From Hygrocybe punicea (lineage: Eukaryota > Basidiomycota > Agaricomycetes > Agaricales > Hygrophoraceae): DNA of 64,000 nt. Shown here in pieces: positions 1-11,940 of this stretch. Numbering within the stretch: the first letter of the stretch is position 1; the number at the start of each line of letters is the position of its first letter. The stretch lies in assembly GCA_963556145.1 (NCBI GenBank), contig OY744472.1, positions 3,720,001 to 3,784,000 of the forward strand, in the 5' to 3' direction. A program made the translations under genes and the position numbers. The notes below the pieces were generated by a model. The model ran no database searches. It worked only from the letters and a program-made list of their open reading frames with translations, and had not been told where the DNA came from.

Positions 1-3000
1 TCCACGGTGTTCCAAAGCTTTCAAGACGCAAGCTCGTGTACTTCAGCATATGAATCACCCTCAGTTGGCTTGTGTCCACTTCCTCGACGAACTGGTTCAC
101 ATTTCAGAACCTCTATCAAACCAAGACATTAACCAGGCACATACCAGTCATCCTGATGCATCTCCAAGTCCCATATCCTTGGATCTTCCTGTAGATCCCA
201 GCGAGCCCAGAGATATTTCAATGGGGGACTCAGACTGCGAGTTTTTCTCTCAAAGAATGATCTGACATTGGCTTGACACACTGTTCATAATCACAGGTTG
301 CCAATTGAATGAGCGAGGCTATTATGTAGAGGAATTCTCTGGGGCTTCCCAGACGTTTGGAAGAGGTCGCACATTCTTGGACGAGTTCAATGCAGATGCG
401 TTCAGCGAGCAAAGGATAACCAATTTATATTATCCCTTTGCATCGAAATCAGAATGGGAATTAGCTTCATTTCTGTTGCAATCATCTCTGAGCATACCCG
501 ACCTGAATAAATTTCTTTCTCTTAAATCAGTACGTTATCTGCTTCAGCGTTGAACACACAGAGTATTGACGGCCAATACTCACGTTTTGCCAGGTGCTGT
601 CTCTTCGACTGTCATTCTCTACTGCCAAGGAGCTTCGCGGCCGAGCAGAATTACTCCCTGCTGGTCCGAAGTGGAGCTGCACGCCATGGTCAACCGTGTA
701 TCCTATGAAAACACCAGTCCATCTATTCCACCGTGATTCCCTCGAATGCATTCAGTCTATCTTGCATAGTCCACACATAGTAGACCATGTCCACTATTCA
801 CCGCTCCGCGTTTTCAAGACGGCTGAAAAGTTGGTCAGGGTTTACAGTGAGTGGCGGACCGGCGATGTTGCATGGGATATGCAGGTGTGTATATCTGCAT
901 TTTCACTGGGCGAATTCAACTAATGATATCAGAGTCAACTTCCACCTGGTGCCACCCTTTTGGGAACAATTTTGTCTTCCGATAAAACCAATATATCCGC
1001 GATGACTGGCAATTGTGTTGCCCACCCGCTCCTCATCAGTCTCGCAAATTTGGACTTGGACTTCCGCATGAAATCATCCCATCGTGCATTCCTGTTGTTG
1101 GCTCTCCTACCAATTTCAAAGTTCATTCACCGGAATAAGAAAATACGGGGCGTCCTTGGATACCGCCTCTTTCACGAATGTTTCGACTTCATCATGCGCC
1201 CACTCAAGATAGCAGCTTTGATTGGCGTAATGATGAATGATCCATTAGGCTATCGTCGGTATTGTTTCACGCCTCTTGCTAGTTGTATTGTCGACACCCC
1301 GGAGTCAGCATTATATGCTTGTGTCGGTGGAAAAACATCATCAGTGACGATGGCAACCTTCAAGACATTTGGTAATGCCACACGTCACGAACCTCGCACT
1401 GCATCGACTACGCTTGCTCAGCTCCAAGCCATTGAGGCTGAAGCCAATCCCTGGGATCTCCCAAAGTATATTGCCAAAGCGAAGAAGTTCCGTTTGAATG
1501 GAGTTCACCGTCCGTCTTGGAGGGACTGGCCACTCGCTGAACCATCTCTGTTTCTAACACCCGAACCCCTTCATCACCTTCATAAGATGTTTTGGGATCA
1601 CGATGCAAAATGGTCTATTCATGCATTGGGTGAGGAGGAAATCGACTTCCGTTTCTCTGTCCTACAACCCCACACAGGCTTCCGTCATTTCAAGGAAGGG
1701 ATCTCTGAGGTTAAACAAGTGACAGGGCGGGAACACCGTGATGTACAACGGTATATGATTGGCGTCATTGCTGGTGCTATCCCGAAGGACCTCCTCGTCG
1801 CTCTTCGTTCCCTGATGGACTTCCGTTATATTTCCCAAGCCCGTGAGCTGGACGATGAAAGCTGTAACCGCATGATAACTGCATTAAAGGAATTTCATGA
1901 TCACAAGACTGCCATTACCGACGCTCATCTTCGAGTTGGAAAACATGGAAAACCAATTGAAGACTGGTGGATACCAAAACTTGAACTGATGCAAAGCATT
2001 GTCCCGAATGTGCGCGCGAATGGTGTGGCAATCCAATGGTCTGCAGACGTTATGGAACATGCCCATATCACGGAGATTAAGGATCCAGCTGACGCAACAA
2101 ACAACAATAACTATGAGCCGCAGATTTGCCGATACCTTGACCGCCTTGATAAATGTTGGCATTTTGATCTTGCAACCTCATTGCAAGAGCTGCAGTCAAT
2201 CGTCCGCGACCAGGATTTTGAGGCAAGAAATGACACACTTACATCTACATCAGACTCTGCTCGAAAAATTGACTATTTTGCAGTCGCCACACAACTCAAA
2301 TGGGGCAGCAACCATAACACTCCCCGAACGTTCCATACATTTGCTAGCCCTTGCACGGCATTCCATCTGGCATACAAACCTAGCTTCAAACAGCTTGACG
2401 TAGATGATGTTGCCTTGAAGTTCCAGCTCCCGGATTTGCGGCCAGCCCTGGCCGATTACTTGCAGCGTGTCTTTGAAGGTGTAAATTTCCACACAATTGG
2501 TGGTAGGCGAAGAGCAGCGCCTTGTTGTCAACTGCCATTTCAGAAACTTGAAGTTTGGTCAAGCTTCCGAATTCAAAGGAAGTCGTTGCACAACCCTGGA
2601 GAAATTATTGAGGCCAGAACTGTGAATGCCTCCCCACCTAACAAAACTCAGCCATTCGGCCACTATGATACCGCACTTATCAACACCGATCGAGCTATTG
2701 TATGGCCAGGGAACGGTTTAAAAGGTTGTTTCATTATGGTCTGCGGTCTACAATATTGACTACAATGCTGTTTAGGTCACTGCATTGCCCAAGTGCGCCT
2801 GGTTATGCGAGTTGTTCCCCCAAAAGGTCACAAACCACCTCCCAGAACCGAGTCATTTCTTACATATGTGCAACGATTTGACATTGCCCCGCAGATCAAT
2901 CCTTCATTTTCGACAACCGGATCTGCGGGGCAATTCCCTGAACCATCATCTTCAATGTACCTGCTAAAACGGTCCACTCGTGCAGATGGAAGCCGCCTTG

Positions 3001-3161
3001 GTGATGTCGTTCCCCTTGGTCAGCTGCGAGTTTTAATGGATCTCATCCCTCATTTTGGAGCAAAAGCAGATACGCGACTGACAAAGGAAAATTCCATGGA
3101 ATTTTCAACGGAATTTTGGCTGAACAAGTACTTTGAGAAAGAGATTTTTTATGGATTCTAG
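1..3161 (+). CDS. Plavaka-type (CACTA-like) DNA transposase, 5' end outside window
   Basis: Transposase of the Plavaka group, a CACTA-related lineage of Agaricomycete DNA transposons. The window opens inside an N-terminal C2H2-like zinc finger (PRCSKAF, then the HMNHP segment). Introns I can place are 530-593, 885-932 and 2725-2775. Exons 594-884, 933-2724 and 2776-3161 join in frame without any stop. The first intron, around 191-296, I could not place cleanly. Family signatures seen are LSSDKTNIS, HPLLISLANLD, YCFTPLASCIVDTPE, RHEPRTASTTLAQL, FLTPEPLHH, FRFSVLQPHTGFRHFKEGIS, DVQRYMIGVIAGAIP, QWSADVMEHAHITEIKDP and the C-terminal FWLNKYF. About 980 residues are visible, close to full length for the family. 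The open frame suggests a recent insertion. I did not find a left terminus because it lies outside the window. Confidence 0.9.
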
Positions 3162-3348
3162 GGATAACTTTTCGTAATAAATTAATTTTGCACTCGACAA
3201 ATGACTAAATCAATACACCTAAACATGAGGTCGTACGATTTTCTGGTTCTTCCGAGTCGCATCTTTTGTACCATATGCTTTTCTTGTATATCTATCGCCA
3301 CTGTTAATGCCACCAGCTAAAGAAACGCATTCCCAAAGCACATAGGAA

Positions 3349-5789
3349 ATGGAAGTATCAGAAAACGTGCCTCAAGTTCGCCGGAAGCGGAGCAAGAACG
3401 CTGCCAGCGAGAAAGGTCTTTTAACCATGGTCGAGTTAGCCCAGCTAATATACTTCATATTTTTCCTAGAAAATGTTGCAACCAGAGTTTTGGCTGCTCG
3501 TGGCAATCGAGGAAAAGGCGGACTGGTGGAGCGACTCGCACAGATATCAGATGCTATACGGCCTGACCTTGATGAGTATGGCAGGCCAAAGAGGAAAGAA
3601 TCAAGCAAGGCCAACATATCAGTGTCAGAACTAGTCAACCCCATGGCACCTTCGCAAAAAAACAGACGTGGAAGGGTAAGTTTCTCGAATAAATTCTTCT
3701 TCCTTGGGCTGCTAACGGTACCACTTCAAAGAAAAAGAATCCAGTACCTCAGGGTTCTTTACCTGCGCCACCACAATTCCTTGTTCCCCCAGGAACCGAA
3801 CCGGTATTGTCGTCAATTCCCCATCCTTCTCGGCATCCCATTTCAGGTCCTGCCAGTTCACGTTTTGGGTTTGACAGCGCTCTACCATCAGCCGATGATG
3901 CTCCTGGCAGCTATCGAGCCAACTCTACTCCAGTCATCGACCCGTTGCTTCGTACTCTCCCAAATCAACCACCATCAAGGATGGCAAGGACAGTGATGCA
4001 ACCACCACCACAATGGCCACCTGAGACGGCGCAGGGACCCCTCGCAAACCAAAATTCCCCAAGACCTGCTCAGCGTCAGACCAATGGACAGGATGATGCC
4101 AACTCAGAGTCTGAGACCAGTAGTGACGAGGATGACAGTGAGACTGGGCGTAGTAGCGATGGAGATGACGATAGCCAAGCTGAACAACGTAACGACTCTT
4201 TTACGACTTTCAATGACTCCAATGACCCGCCTCAACCCACACCTGGAGTTCCTTACGGTTTTTCACTCTTTTCTACATTATGAAATTGTGGATTCTCATA
4301 TTCAACTTTATCAGAGTTTGATGAACGCTCACCTGATGAAGACGAGCGGATTGCTGTTGCAAATCTTCAAGATAAGCAGAAGGCTATCACAGGAAAAAAA
4401 CGCAAGTGTAAGGGTGCGCCAACTCAAGATTTTTCCTGCCGTTGAGTAACTGACCTCCAATATATAAGCTCCCAGAAGTGCCGGGGACAAAGCGGCCCCC
4501 AATACTGGGCATCAGGAGCAGGATATGGTATATGTTCCTGCGCTCACACGGTGTAATATTATTAATCATATTACACATTCTAGTTTTCTGAGGCCACATC
4601 CAAGCGTACATACGACATTCTCGGAGCTCATCACCAAAAGAACCACGGTCCAAAAGCTCCTGATGTGAATCACCTCCAGGAATTAGCTGCACGAGATGAG
4701 AGTCTCGCCTCCGATAATGAAAGTGTTGAGTTGGATAACATTGAAGATTCCGTTGCTGATAGTGATTCCGACATGGATTGACCTTCGAAACGTGCCAAGC
4801 GGCACTCAAAGACACCATACGACGGAGAAAGGAAAGGAAAGCCCACACAAATGCAGTTTTTCCCGCCCCATTGGAAGGACGTTCTAGAAATGGCCAAGAA
4901 AGCGAAACGATTTCACCTAGTCAAGTTTAGACCGTTTCCTGAACGTGAGAAACATCTTCCTGAGTCGACAGACTGCCTCACCGAATCATTGTCGGAGTAC
5001 CGTGGCAAGGGTGGTAGAGTTGAGCCAGGTCCGTTTCATTCAAACTTCTAGAACTGCATAAACAAATTATTCTTCCACAGGCTACTTTCCAAAATATAAA
5101 AGACAAATGTCCATTCTGGTACGCGTTCATAATTCCCATCATAAACAACCTGACAACAGATTTCAGATATTTGAGGAAGGTTCAACATTCCGTGGAAAGC
5201 TCAAACGCATTGCCTGTTCGATCACCGACCATTACTATAACCTGCATGGTGAACAAGATATTGCCCAGGGTCAAGCCGAATATGCGGAGGCTGTTGGGGC
5301 AAAAGCAAAAAATTTATTAGACGGTGGACGGTATCTACAAGGTGGGAAAGATGAACAGGTATGTCCGTGTTTTATTTTTCACCATACCTGTATTCCTGAT
5401 ACGCAACAATCAGGGTCGTACTAACAATTTCGCTAGTCATGCACTCCGAGAGCTTGTCATAATATTTTATTTTTCGACGGTAGACTCACTCGGCAATGTT
5501 TTTCCTGAGGAATTTGAGGAGCTTTTTGGTGAAGCTGTTGTGCTATGTGGAACGGCAGTAAAGTCCTCTTTCCTAATTGTTATATTTGCTGTTGAGAATT
5601 GTTCAATAGCTTCATTGCTGCCTCCAAGAACGGCTCTCGGGCTTCCTGGAAGATGTGCCCTTCCGTGGCACCGCATTCAAAGGTGTTTTTGAATCTCTGC
5701 TGGTTCTCTTCAACAGTGTTGCTGCGCATCCTTATCACGGCGAGAAACTGAGGAAAATGCTACGTGAATGGGCACGGGAAGGCCGGTAA
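3349..5789 (+). pseudogene. DUF6532-like protein gene with one premature stop
   Basis: Multi-exon gene of an Agaricomycete family I recognise as DUF6532-like; its function is unknown. Introns 3416-3469, 3676-3731, 4258-4314, 4408-4468 and 5558-5609 splice in frame; others lie near 4528-4584, 5032-5081, 5116-5165 and 5359-5414. The first half is low-complexity: proline-rich (3732-4060), then acidic with Ser/Asp/Glu runs. The conserved C-terminal domain starts near 5175 (FRGKLKRIACSI) and runs through FASHALRELVIIFYF and FPEEFEELFG to PYHGEKLRKMLREWAREGR before TAA at 5787-5789. An in-frame TGA at 4779-4781 sits just before a basic, NLS-like stretch (PSKRAKRHSK) and cannot be spliced out by any convincing intron. 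It follows the Plavaka transposase by 190 bp on the same strand, so it may be a second gene of that element, but I cannot show this. Confidence 0.7.
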
Positions 5790-6395
5790 GTTTTTTTTTT
5801 TTCCACTGGTCTATTCTAACTACAGGGCTCCCAGGATGCGGTACGGCAAGGAGGACAATAGAACTCAGGATTTCGGACTCCGGGTAGAACTTGACTGACG
5901 ACCCCTCACAACAACTAGAAGTACACATCATCACCCTCTTCACGACCTTTTATTAATAATGATTTACAACCCATTATGAACTTTTATGATTGTTTCGGTT
6001 TGAATAATAATAATTTTGTGCCGCAATAATAATTCTGAAAAATTAAATCTACAGAAACTCGTTAGCCACCTAGACTTAGACAGCTTTGCACAGAAGTTGA
6101 CATTAGTTGCGGTTTGTACAGTCCTGGAGGTCAGACACAACTAGGAGAGACAGGATAGTCAACAGCCCAGTCTGTGTCACTCTATACAGCCAATGTAGCA
6201 CTCTATAGTGATCTATGCAGGGTGATTAGGCTACCGTACAGATTTAGACATATAAAGAAGTAGTCTATGGCTCTATGGCTCTATAGACGTCTGCACAGCC
6301 CGTGGCAGACCTGTATCGTTGACGGTTGTTTTGCTGATGGTAGCTCCTTATCGTGTAATTTTACTCTTTTATGAGAAAGAGCAAAGGGGAGGCGG
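5790..6395. other. Non-coding, short direct repeats; possible Plavaka right flank
   Basis: No gene seen. Between about 6160 and 6290 the words CTCTATA, CTATAG and TCTATGG recur in both orientations. CACTA-like elements often carry such subterminal repeats, so the Plavaka right end may lie here. The left end is outside the window, so no terminal inverted repeat could be tested. Confidence 0.3.
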
Positions 6396-7863
6396 TCATG
6401 GGACCATAGAGGTGTCGTCGAGGACATGGACGAAAGTCTGGAAGGTGGCAAAGGTCACCATATTTACCGGGATCGCTCTAAATTGGAAGTAATAGCGGTT
6501 AAGTGGAAATTCGTTATACACTAGATTTGCGGAAGACGAGATGTACGTGCACAAGGGAACGACACAGGTAGGGAATAGGAACTCACCGGATAAGGGTTGG
6601 GGCAAGTCCACGGTAAAATACGCTGAGACCTTCAGCTTGAAAGGAATTGACAATAGTCGTCATGGTCGTACGGTAGGGATTGGTGTTGAGTGAGGTGCGG
6701 GTTGTCGGTGAAATTGCTGTCCGTACAGCCGCCCGAGTACCTAGTATAGATCGCGGTGGTGACCCTTCGCTGCCCTGGATGCGAGTTTTGACGACGTCAA
6801 GGGGGAATGTCGCTACCCAACCGACTACACCCGCAACTCCACCTGAAATAAGAAGAGCGGGCCATGACAAAGAGTTCGCTTCGTGCTCCATAACGGAAAT
6901 TACAGAGGTGTTGTTATTATCGGGTAGTGTTGGATATGAAGCGGAAGCAAAGAATCGGCACGATAGCTCGTACTTGCAGCAAATCAGGAAAGGTGGAAGA
7001 AGTAGTCATTGCACGGATCGAACGTACGGCTGCGAAATAAGCACCATAGCCACAGTCCCTGAGCGCAGTCGCTGCGAGCCCTCGGTACAGTCCTCGGATA
7101 CCAGACACTTTGATGATTTGCCGGGCGATGGCCCATGGCGTGCTCGTTGTCAGTAGTGATTGTTGGCGGATCTTGATAAGTTCCGTCGGTGTGGTTACAA
7201 TTCTGAGAGAGGGGATAATCATTATCATCTAGCTGTAGACACAACCCAAAAGTTTCACACACGAGGACACGATACCACTTCCGACTCCGGCAACGATGAT
7301 CTGACTCATCGTGGGGACCTTGTTGTTATCCCCAAGCTGCACCTTCACGAAGAAGTGATAAGAAGCGAAAACGAGGCCGTTGAGCAGCGCACAAGATGCC
7401 TACGATAGAAGGGAACGGGCATCATATTCAGTTTGACCTACTTCCAGCAGGAAGATACGCCGCGACTTATACGGTAGAAGAACATCCGGGGTGTTTGTGA
7501 ACGCACGAGTGGGGAGGTGATGCCTTTGTAAAGTCCAATATAGCGCTCCTCGCGTATGATGGTCGCGAGAGCGTGGAATGTTGATTTGTATCTCGTGGAG
7601 ATTTTGGGACTTTGCAACCGTACTTTCACTAAGTAACATTGGAATTGAATGTAAGATTCAGTTTCGTGTGTAAAGGAAATTTTATTACGAGCACGAAACT
7701 AACCAGTATCGAAAGGATGCCCGACTGTAAGACCCACAATGCCTGTCCCATCGATCCCAATTATTCCCCTCCACAAATTTGAGTTCGGTTGGAGCTCACC
7801 AGCCACGGTTCCTGCGACAAAGTCGACCGTTGGGTCGAGGACCTCTGAAAGATCACGGATCAT
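6396..7863 (-). CDS. Mitochondrial carrier family protein (SLC25-like)
   Basis: Inner-membrane solute transporter of mitochondria. Seven exons read cleanly on the minus strand: 7863-7800, 7742-7704, 7628-7507, 7399-7263, 7202-6974, 6885-6587 and 6477-6396. The intron 6973-6886 is the least certain. The protein starts MIRDLSEVLDPTVDFVAGT. It carries the three carrier signatures, one per repeat: HPFDTVKVR, TPTELIKIR and FPLDVVKTR. Each is followed by its glycine-rich helix partner (for example IGLYKGI, RGLYRGL, VFYRGLAPTLIR). The ending PVNMVTFATFQTF is typical. The length, about 320 residues, is normal for the family. The PTELIKIRQQ form resembles carnitine/acylcarnitine and amino-acid carriers of fungi, but the substrate cannot be assigned. 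All splice phases agree and there are no stops, so this looks like a functional host gene. It is the only ordinary gene in the window without damage. Confidence 0.93.
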
Positions 7864-9145
7864 CAACAGTCATATTTCTGGGCGTAGGAATTTCAACCAA
7901 TACGCACTCTTTACATGGCTGTCCGTTGACGCCATCAATATAATGGGTAAAGGACGCCCAACTTTTCAAGCCTCTTGGCCAGAAATGGTCATATCACGTG
8001 CACGTTTACCTTATTTGTCACTCGAGTAAGTCGGGCTGCGAACCGATTGGAAAACCGTCCGGTCACCGTGACGGGAATGTCACGTTCGAGCCCTAGAGGC
8101 CCCACGCGAGCAGCCAAACAGGGACCCCAAGAAATGCATAGCCTTCCCCAATCTCGATTGATCTCCCCTCAACAAAACAAAACATTGCGTTCCATGCTGG
8201 TGGCCCCCCCACTCCGCGCGCAAATTCGAACTTGGCGACCGCACCAAACCACCAACATTGCAGGCAAGAGAATGACAAAAGAGTGGGGGCAACGGGGGGA
8301 CCAAAAAGAAATCACCGGAGCATTGGCAAAAGCCGAATGATGGCGTTGCCGGCAACAACAATTCGGCTGGGATGGGGGGAATTCCCACCCAATATGGTAT
8401 GTGTTCTGGGAGGCCAATCACTCACCGAATGTATTTTCTGACCACCATTATCATGGGCCCATCCATTAGTGCATGAAAAACAAAGCGCGGTAATGGGGAG
8501 GGTTGTTACTGATCCCAGGAGAGACTCGAGAGAGGGAGAAGCCAGAGAGTTGGGGCTGGGCTGCGAGGTTTCAAATTGGCCCAGAGGCGAATTAGATTGG
8601 CCCTGGCTCAGTTGGTACGTCTATTTCGGCAGGGCCATTCCTGCTTGTCAGCAGGGATTGTCTTTTGAAACGTCTTTTGGAAGTTCTGACATTGCCTCAC
8701 AGTTACATTTTCCTCAGCAAAAAGCCATCCGCAAGCCCCGCAGCGCGCAAAAAAAACGGTCCAACGATCTCGGTAAGACGGTCCCTATTTCTAACCCCGC
8801 TAAACTGACCTTGCCAAATGTCAATGCCTGTGCCACCGTGACCGGTACCCACCCCAGTGATGGCGTCCCTAGTGGATGAGTGAGCACCCCGTTGACATTT
8901 TCACTGTTGACTCTAAGGTGCGTGGGCACCACTCATGCATATTTTATATTTTATTTCTTTTTTCTGAACATTTTTACTTACACAACGCCGGCACCAACGC
9001 CCAGCCAATCAACACCACACCACACCAACTCAAAGCCGCCGCCAAGATGTCGCCGCGGCCTAATGGCATCGAAACACGAGCCGACACGTATGCGAAGAAT
9101 GGGGAGGACGGCAACAACAGTCAAGTGGCCCATGGCAACTTTTTC
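7864..9145. other. No supported gene; upstream region of the carrier gene
   Basis: Open frames here are short, overlap each other on both strands and show no recognisable motif. The first few hundred bases presumably include the carrier promoter. No TATA-like or other element could be singled out. Confidence 0.4.
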
Positions 9146-9450
9146 AACTACCAGGATGCCCTACCCTGCCCCGTTTTCGATGACCTACGGCTCGTGTACA
9201 CCCCCCACGCTCCATTTCCATTGAAAACGAGCGGTCGGGGGGTCTCAGGACCTCGCATTCCTGCTGTCTACCCAACCACCACCACCCCCCCCTTTTTTCA
9301 ACCACCAGGACTCCCCTCCCCGCCCCATCTTCGACCATCTATGGCTCATGTACAACCCCCGTGCTCCATTTCCATTGAAAACGAGCGGTCAGGGGTCTCA
9401 GGACCTCGCATTCTGGCCGTCTGCCCAACCACCACCCCCCCTTTATCATC
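9146..9450. repeat. Two-copy tandem repeat, about 155 bp, C-rich
   Basis: The stretch from about 9150 (starting CCAGGATGCCCTACC) recurs from about 9305 (CCAGGACTCCCCTCC). Each copy contains GCTCCATTTCCATTGAAAAC, then GGTCTCAGGACCTCGCATTC and a poly-C run. A third start (CCAGGACG) occurs near 9454. The frame at 8876-9577 runs through this repeat, is Pro/Thr-rich and is probably not a gene. Confidence 0.75.
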
Positions 9451-9824
9451 CACCAGGACGCGTGGACAGGATGCAGACCACGATGGCACCAATGCAGGGA
9501 CGGTAATGAGGAGAGGACACAATGAGCACCCACCACCTGTAAACCACCTCACGAACCATGCCAGCCATGTCAATTGACATGGCGCTGCATTTGCGAGGTT
9601 GCAAGGTTGTGGTGGGCTGCGACAAAGACACCTGCATCCACAAGGTCACCAGGAGGTGGGTGGGTGGCCTGCCGCTCAACATCACAGGAGGCATTAGACC
9701 TTTGAGACCGAAAATGTGCAGTAATAATAATAATAATAATTAATTAATTAAAAAGTGAGATTACATATAATTGCACAGCCAGTGATGAGCACAGCCACAA
9801 TCCGCACCTTCAAGTTGTCTTTCA
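9451..9824. other. Non-coding; CAATTG palindrome module and AT microsatellite
   Basis: No gene seen. At 9568 lies ATGTCAATTGACAT followed by GGCGCTG and, about 15 bases later, GCGAGGTT. The same module occurs inside several hAT elements in this window. A TAATAATAAT...TTAATTAATT microsatellite lies at 9720-9750. Confidence 0.5.
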
Positions 9825-11523
9825 ATGTCAACAGAGTTATCCTCACCATTCGCTGGTCTTCTTCGAGTCATCAATCCCCAGGATGGTGAGGAAAGGCCTG
9901 CAGCATTAGAAGTGCAAGATGATTTAGAGGGAGAGGAGGAGACCTTACTTGCTGAAGAGGCTCCTGATGATCCCAATTTGTCAGACTTGCATGATGTGCT
10001 TCTTCAAGCCTTGAAAGGTGTGACGGAGAGCACTGACAGTGGGTATCAGAGGTGAGATACATTTTTATATATGCTATGAAATTTGCCATAATGCTGAGGG
10101 ACTATTGCTTACCACAGGCTCATGAAACAGTGTCAAACCTTCTTTGTGGCCAAAGGACTCATTCAAGAAAATGAAGCTTTTTTCTCACCAAAGCCAAGGC
10201 AAGATGCTCCATTGTGCATTGCAGCTTGGATTATGAACCAGTGAGTGTTGCTCTCATTATTATTAATAATTGACTATATACTGGTCACTTGAAGATGTGA
10301 TGAGATCCTACTTGATGGCTCCAAGAGACTTGTTTCAGAGGAGCGTAGCACCTATTCTTATGCCCAGAAGATGCGTGCTGCTGTAACATATGCCTTTGGA
10401 CGACTTCATGGACTTGGATCTCTTCCTTGGCATGCTAGTGAAAGCACAGGAAGAATGGTTGGTAACCCATCAGTCTCTAATGAGGTTTCAAGCTACATGG
10501 TTAGCCTGCAAAGGCGAAAGGTGAGTGCACTTTAGCCATACTGACAATGTAGAAAAAACTAAAGTGGACCTTTAGGTTCGTGCAGGAGAGACTTCAACGA
10601 GTGCTTGGGCCATCACATCTGTAAGATTTCACCAACACTAACACATATTGACTGAAAGTCTTATCCTTTCAGGCAATCATGATGAAAATGTATGACTATA
10701 ATCACCAGGATGACATTTGGGCCATCCAAGATTATGCTGCAGGATCTTGTACTCAACAGCAAGACTCTTCTAGCCTCCATAGTGGGGAGGTGGTCGTTCT
10801 CGTCGTCTATTGCAAGCTGCATACACAATTGCATTCCTGTGCTTGTTGCAATTTGATGAAGTCCTGAAGATCCAAGCACAGGATATTAATATTGTATCTT
10901 CAACCTGTGTTGTTCTCACTCTACCGTTCCGCAAGACCAGTCAATTTGGAGGCAAGTAAATCATCTTTCCACAAAGCAGAATCTGGCTGAATTTATTGCC
11001 AGATATCAAACCTTTTGTTCTATTTGCACTACCTGGACATGAAGCTCACCTCTGCCCTGTCCGTGCTCTTGCAGAGTGGCTTGCAGAAGCAAAGCTATCC
11101 GGTGGTTACATCTTTCGGAAGATAGCTTCAGGTGACTGTGTCTCAGAATCCAACCGTCCAATGGTATGTATTTTTACTAAATGTAATAACAGATTACCAG
11201 CTAAATGTATAGACAGACTTCTGATCAATTCCTGGAACTGTTCAGAAACAACCTTTTGGATGTTGGTATTGATCCTCATCCATATGGAACTCACTCTTTC
11301 CGTCATGGAGGATGCCAGTATCTTTCTTCTGAGCGTCGGTGGCCAATTCGTCAAATCTGTGAGTGGGGAGGATGGAGTACTGAGTTCACAAGCTTGACAA
11401 TTGTCAAGTATCTCATCTCATGGAATGATGATCCCACTGAGCCAAGGGAGGCCTTTTTTGATCCAAACCGTGCTCCAACAGTCAAATGTCCAACTTGTGG
11501 TAGAACCTGTCCTTGTGCTTGAC
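9825..11523 (+). pseudogene. Crypton-like tyrosine recombinase, inactivated
   Basis: DNA breaking-rejoining enzyme of the tyrosine recombinase fold, of the Crypton-like type found in Agaricomycete transposons. Exons are 9825-10051, 10118-10240, 10295-10520, 10576-10620, 10673-about 10951, 11003-about 11163 and about 11215-11523. The C-terminal half has the catalytic box GTHSFRHGG (His-x-x-Arg), then RWPIRQICEWGGW and a candidate nucleophile Tyr in VKYL. The protein ends with a Cys-rich CPTCGRTCPC tail. The first catalytic Arg, normally in LLRFDEVL, reads LLQFDEVL (CAA near 10849), a CGA-to-CAA type change. A frameshift lies near 10770-10785, between YAAGSC and WGGGRSRRLLQAAY. The intron 10952-11002 starts with GCAAGT, a GC-AG intron. 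It faces the SAP-motif gene at 11941-13939 tail to tail. Confidence 0.8.
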
Positions 11524-11691
11524 CACTGGTATATTCATTATATCTTCTGTTTTATTGCTTTACTTCATGTTTTTCATATGTTGTCCATTCTATCACTATC
11601 TTTTGTAATTGTATCTCTTCAACACCATTTGAATAACTAAACATTAACTCAATGCTTGACCTGCAAATGGAGATCTGCAGCAGGTTTAGGT

Positions 11692-11820
11692 AGGATAATG
11701 GTAATCAACTGAGGAAGTTCTCAAGTACTTTCATAAGCTGCATCCTAACTCATCCTTTGAGCTAAGATCATGATAATCAACTGAGGAATTTCTCAAGTGC
11801 TTTTATAAGTCACATGGCCA
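11692..11820. repeat. Two imperfect direct repeats, 75 bp apart
   Basis: About 52 bp beginning GATAATGGTAATCAACTGAG recur as GATCATGATAATCAACTGAG 75 bp downstream, with matching CTCAAGT.CTTT.ATAAG further on. They lie in the gap between the recombinase and the SAP gene; nothing else is seen in 11524-11940. Confidence 0.6.
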
Positions 11821-11940
11821 GCTTCCTTCCCCATGCATTGGATATAATATTACATCCTTTCATAACTGTAGCTCTTCATTTCATTTCATTGACCTAAGAA
11901 GCATTAGAAAAGATCAATAGACAATATATTGACAGAAACA

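Noticed and set aside
3430..3469. 40-nt intron in the first exon of the DUF6532-like gene
   Set aside because: It shifts the frame into a less plausible protein; the 54-nt intron 3416-3469 keeps a typical basic N-terminus.
4741..4801. A mini-intron that would remove the TGA at 4779 in the DUF6532-like gene
   Set aside because: The only GT...AG pair available gives a 40-nt intron with weak sites; a nonsense mutation is simpler.
8876..9577. 233-residue open frame on the plus strand
   Set aside because: It runs through the two-copy C-rich repeat, is Pro/Thr-rich and has no recognisable domain; competing frames of similar size exist on both strands.
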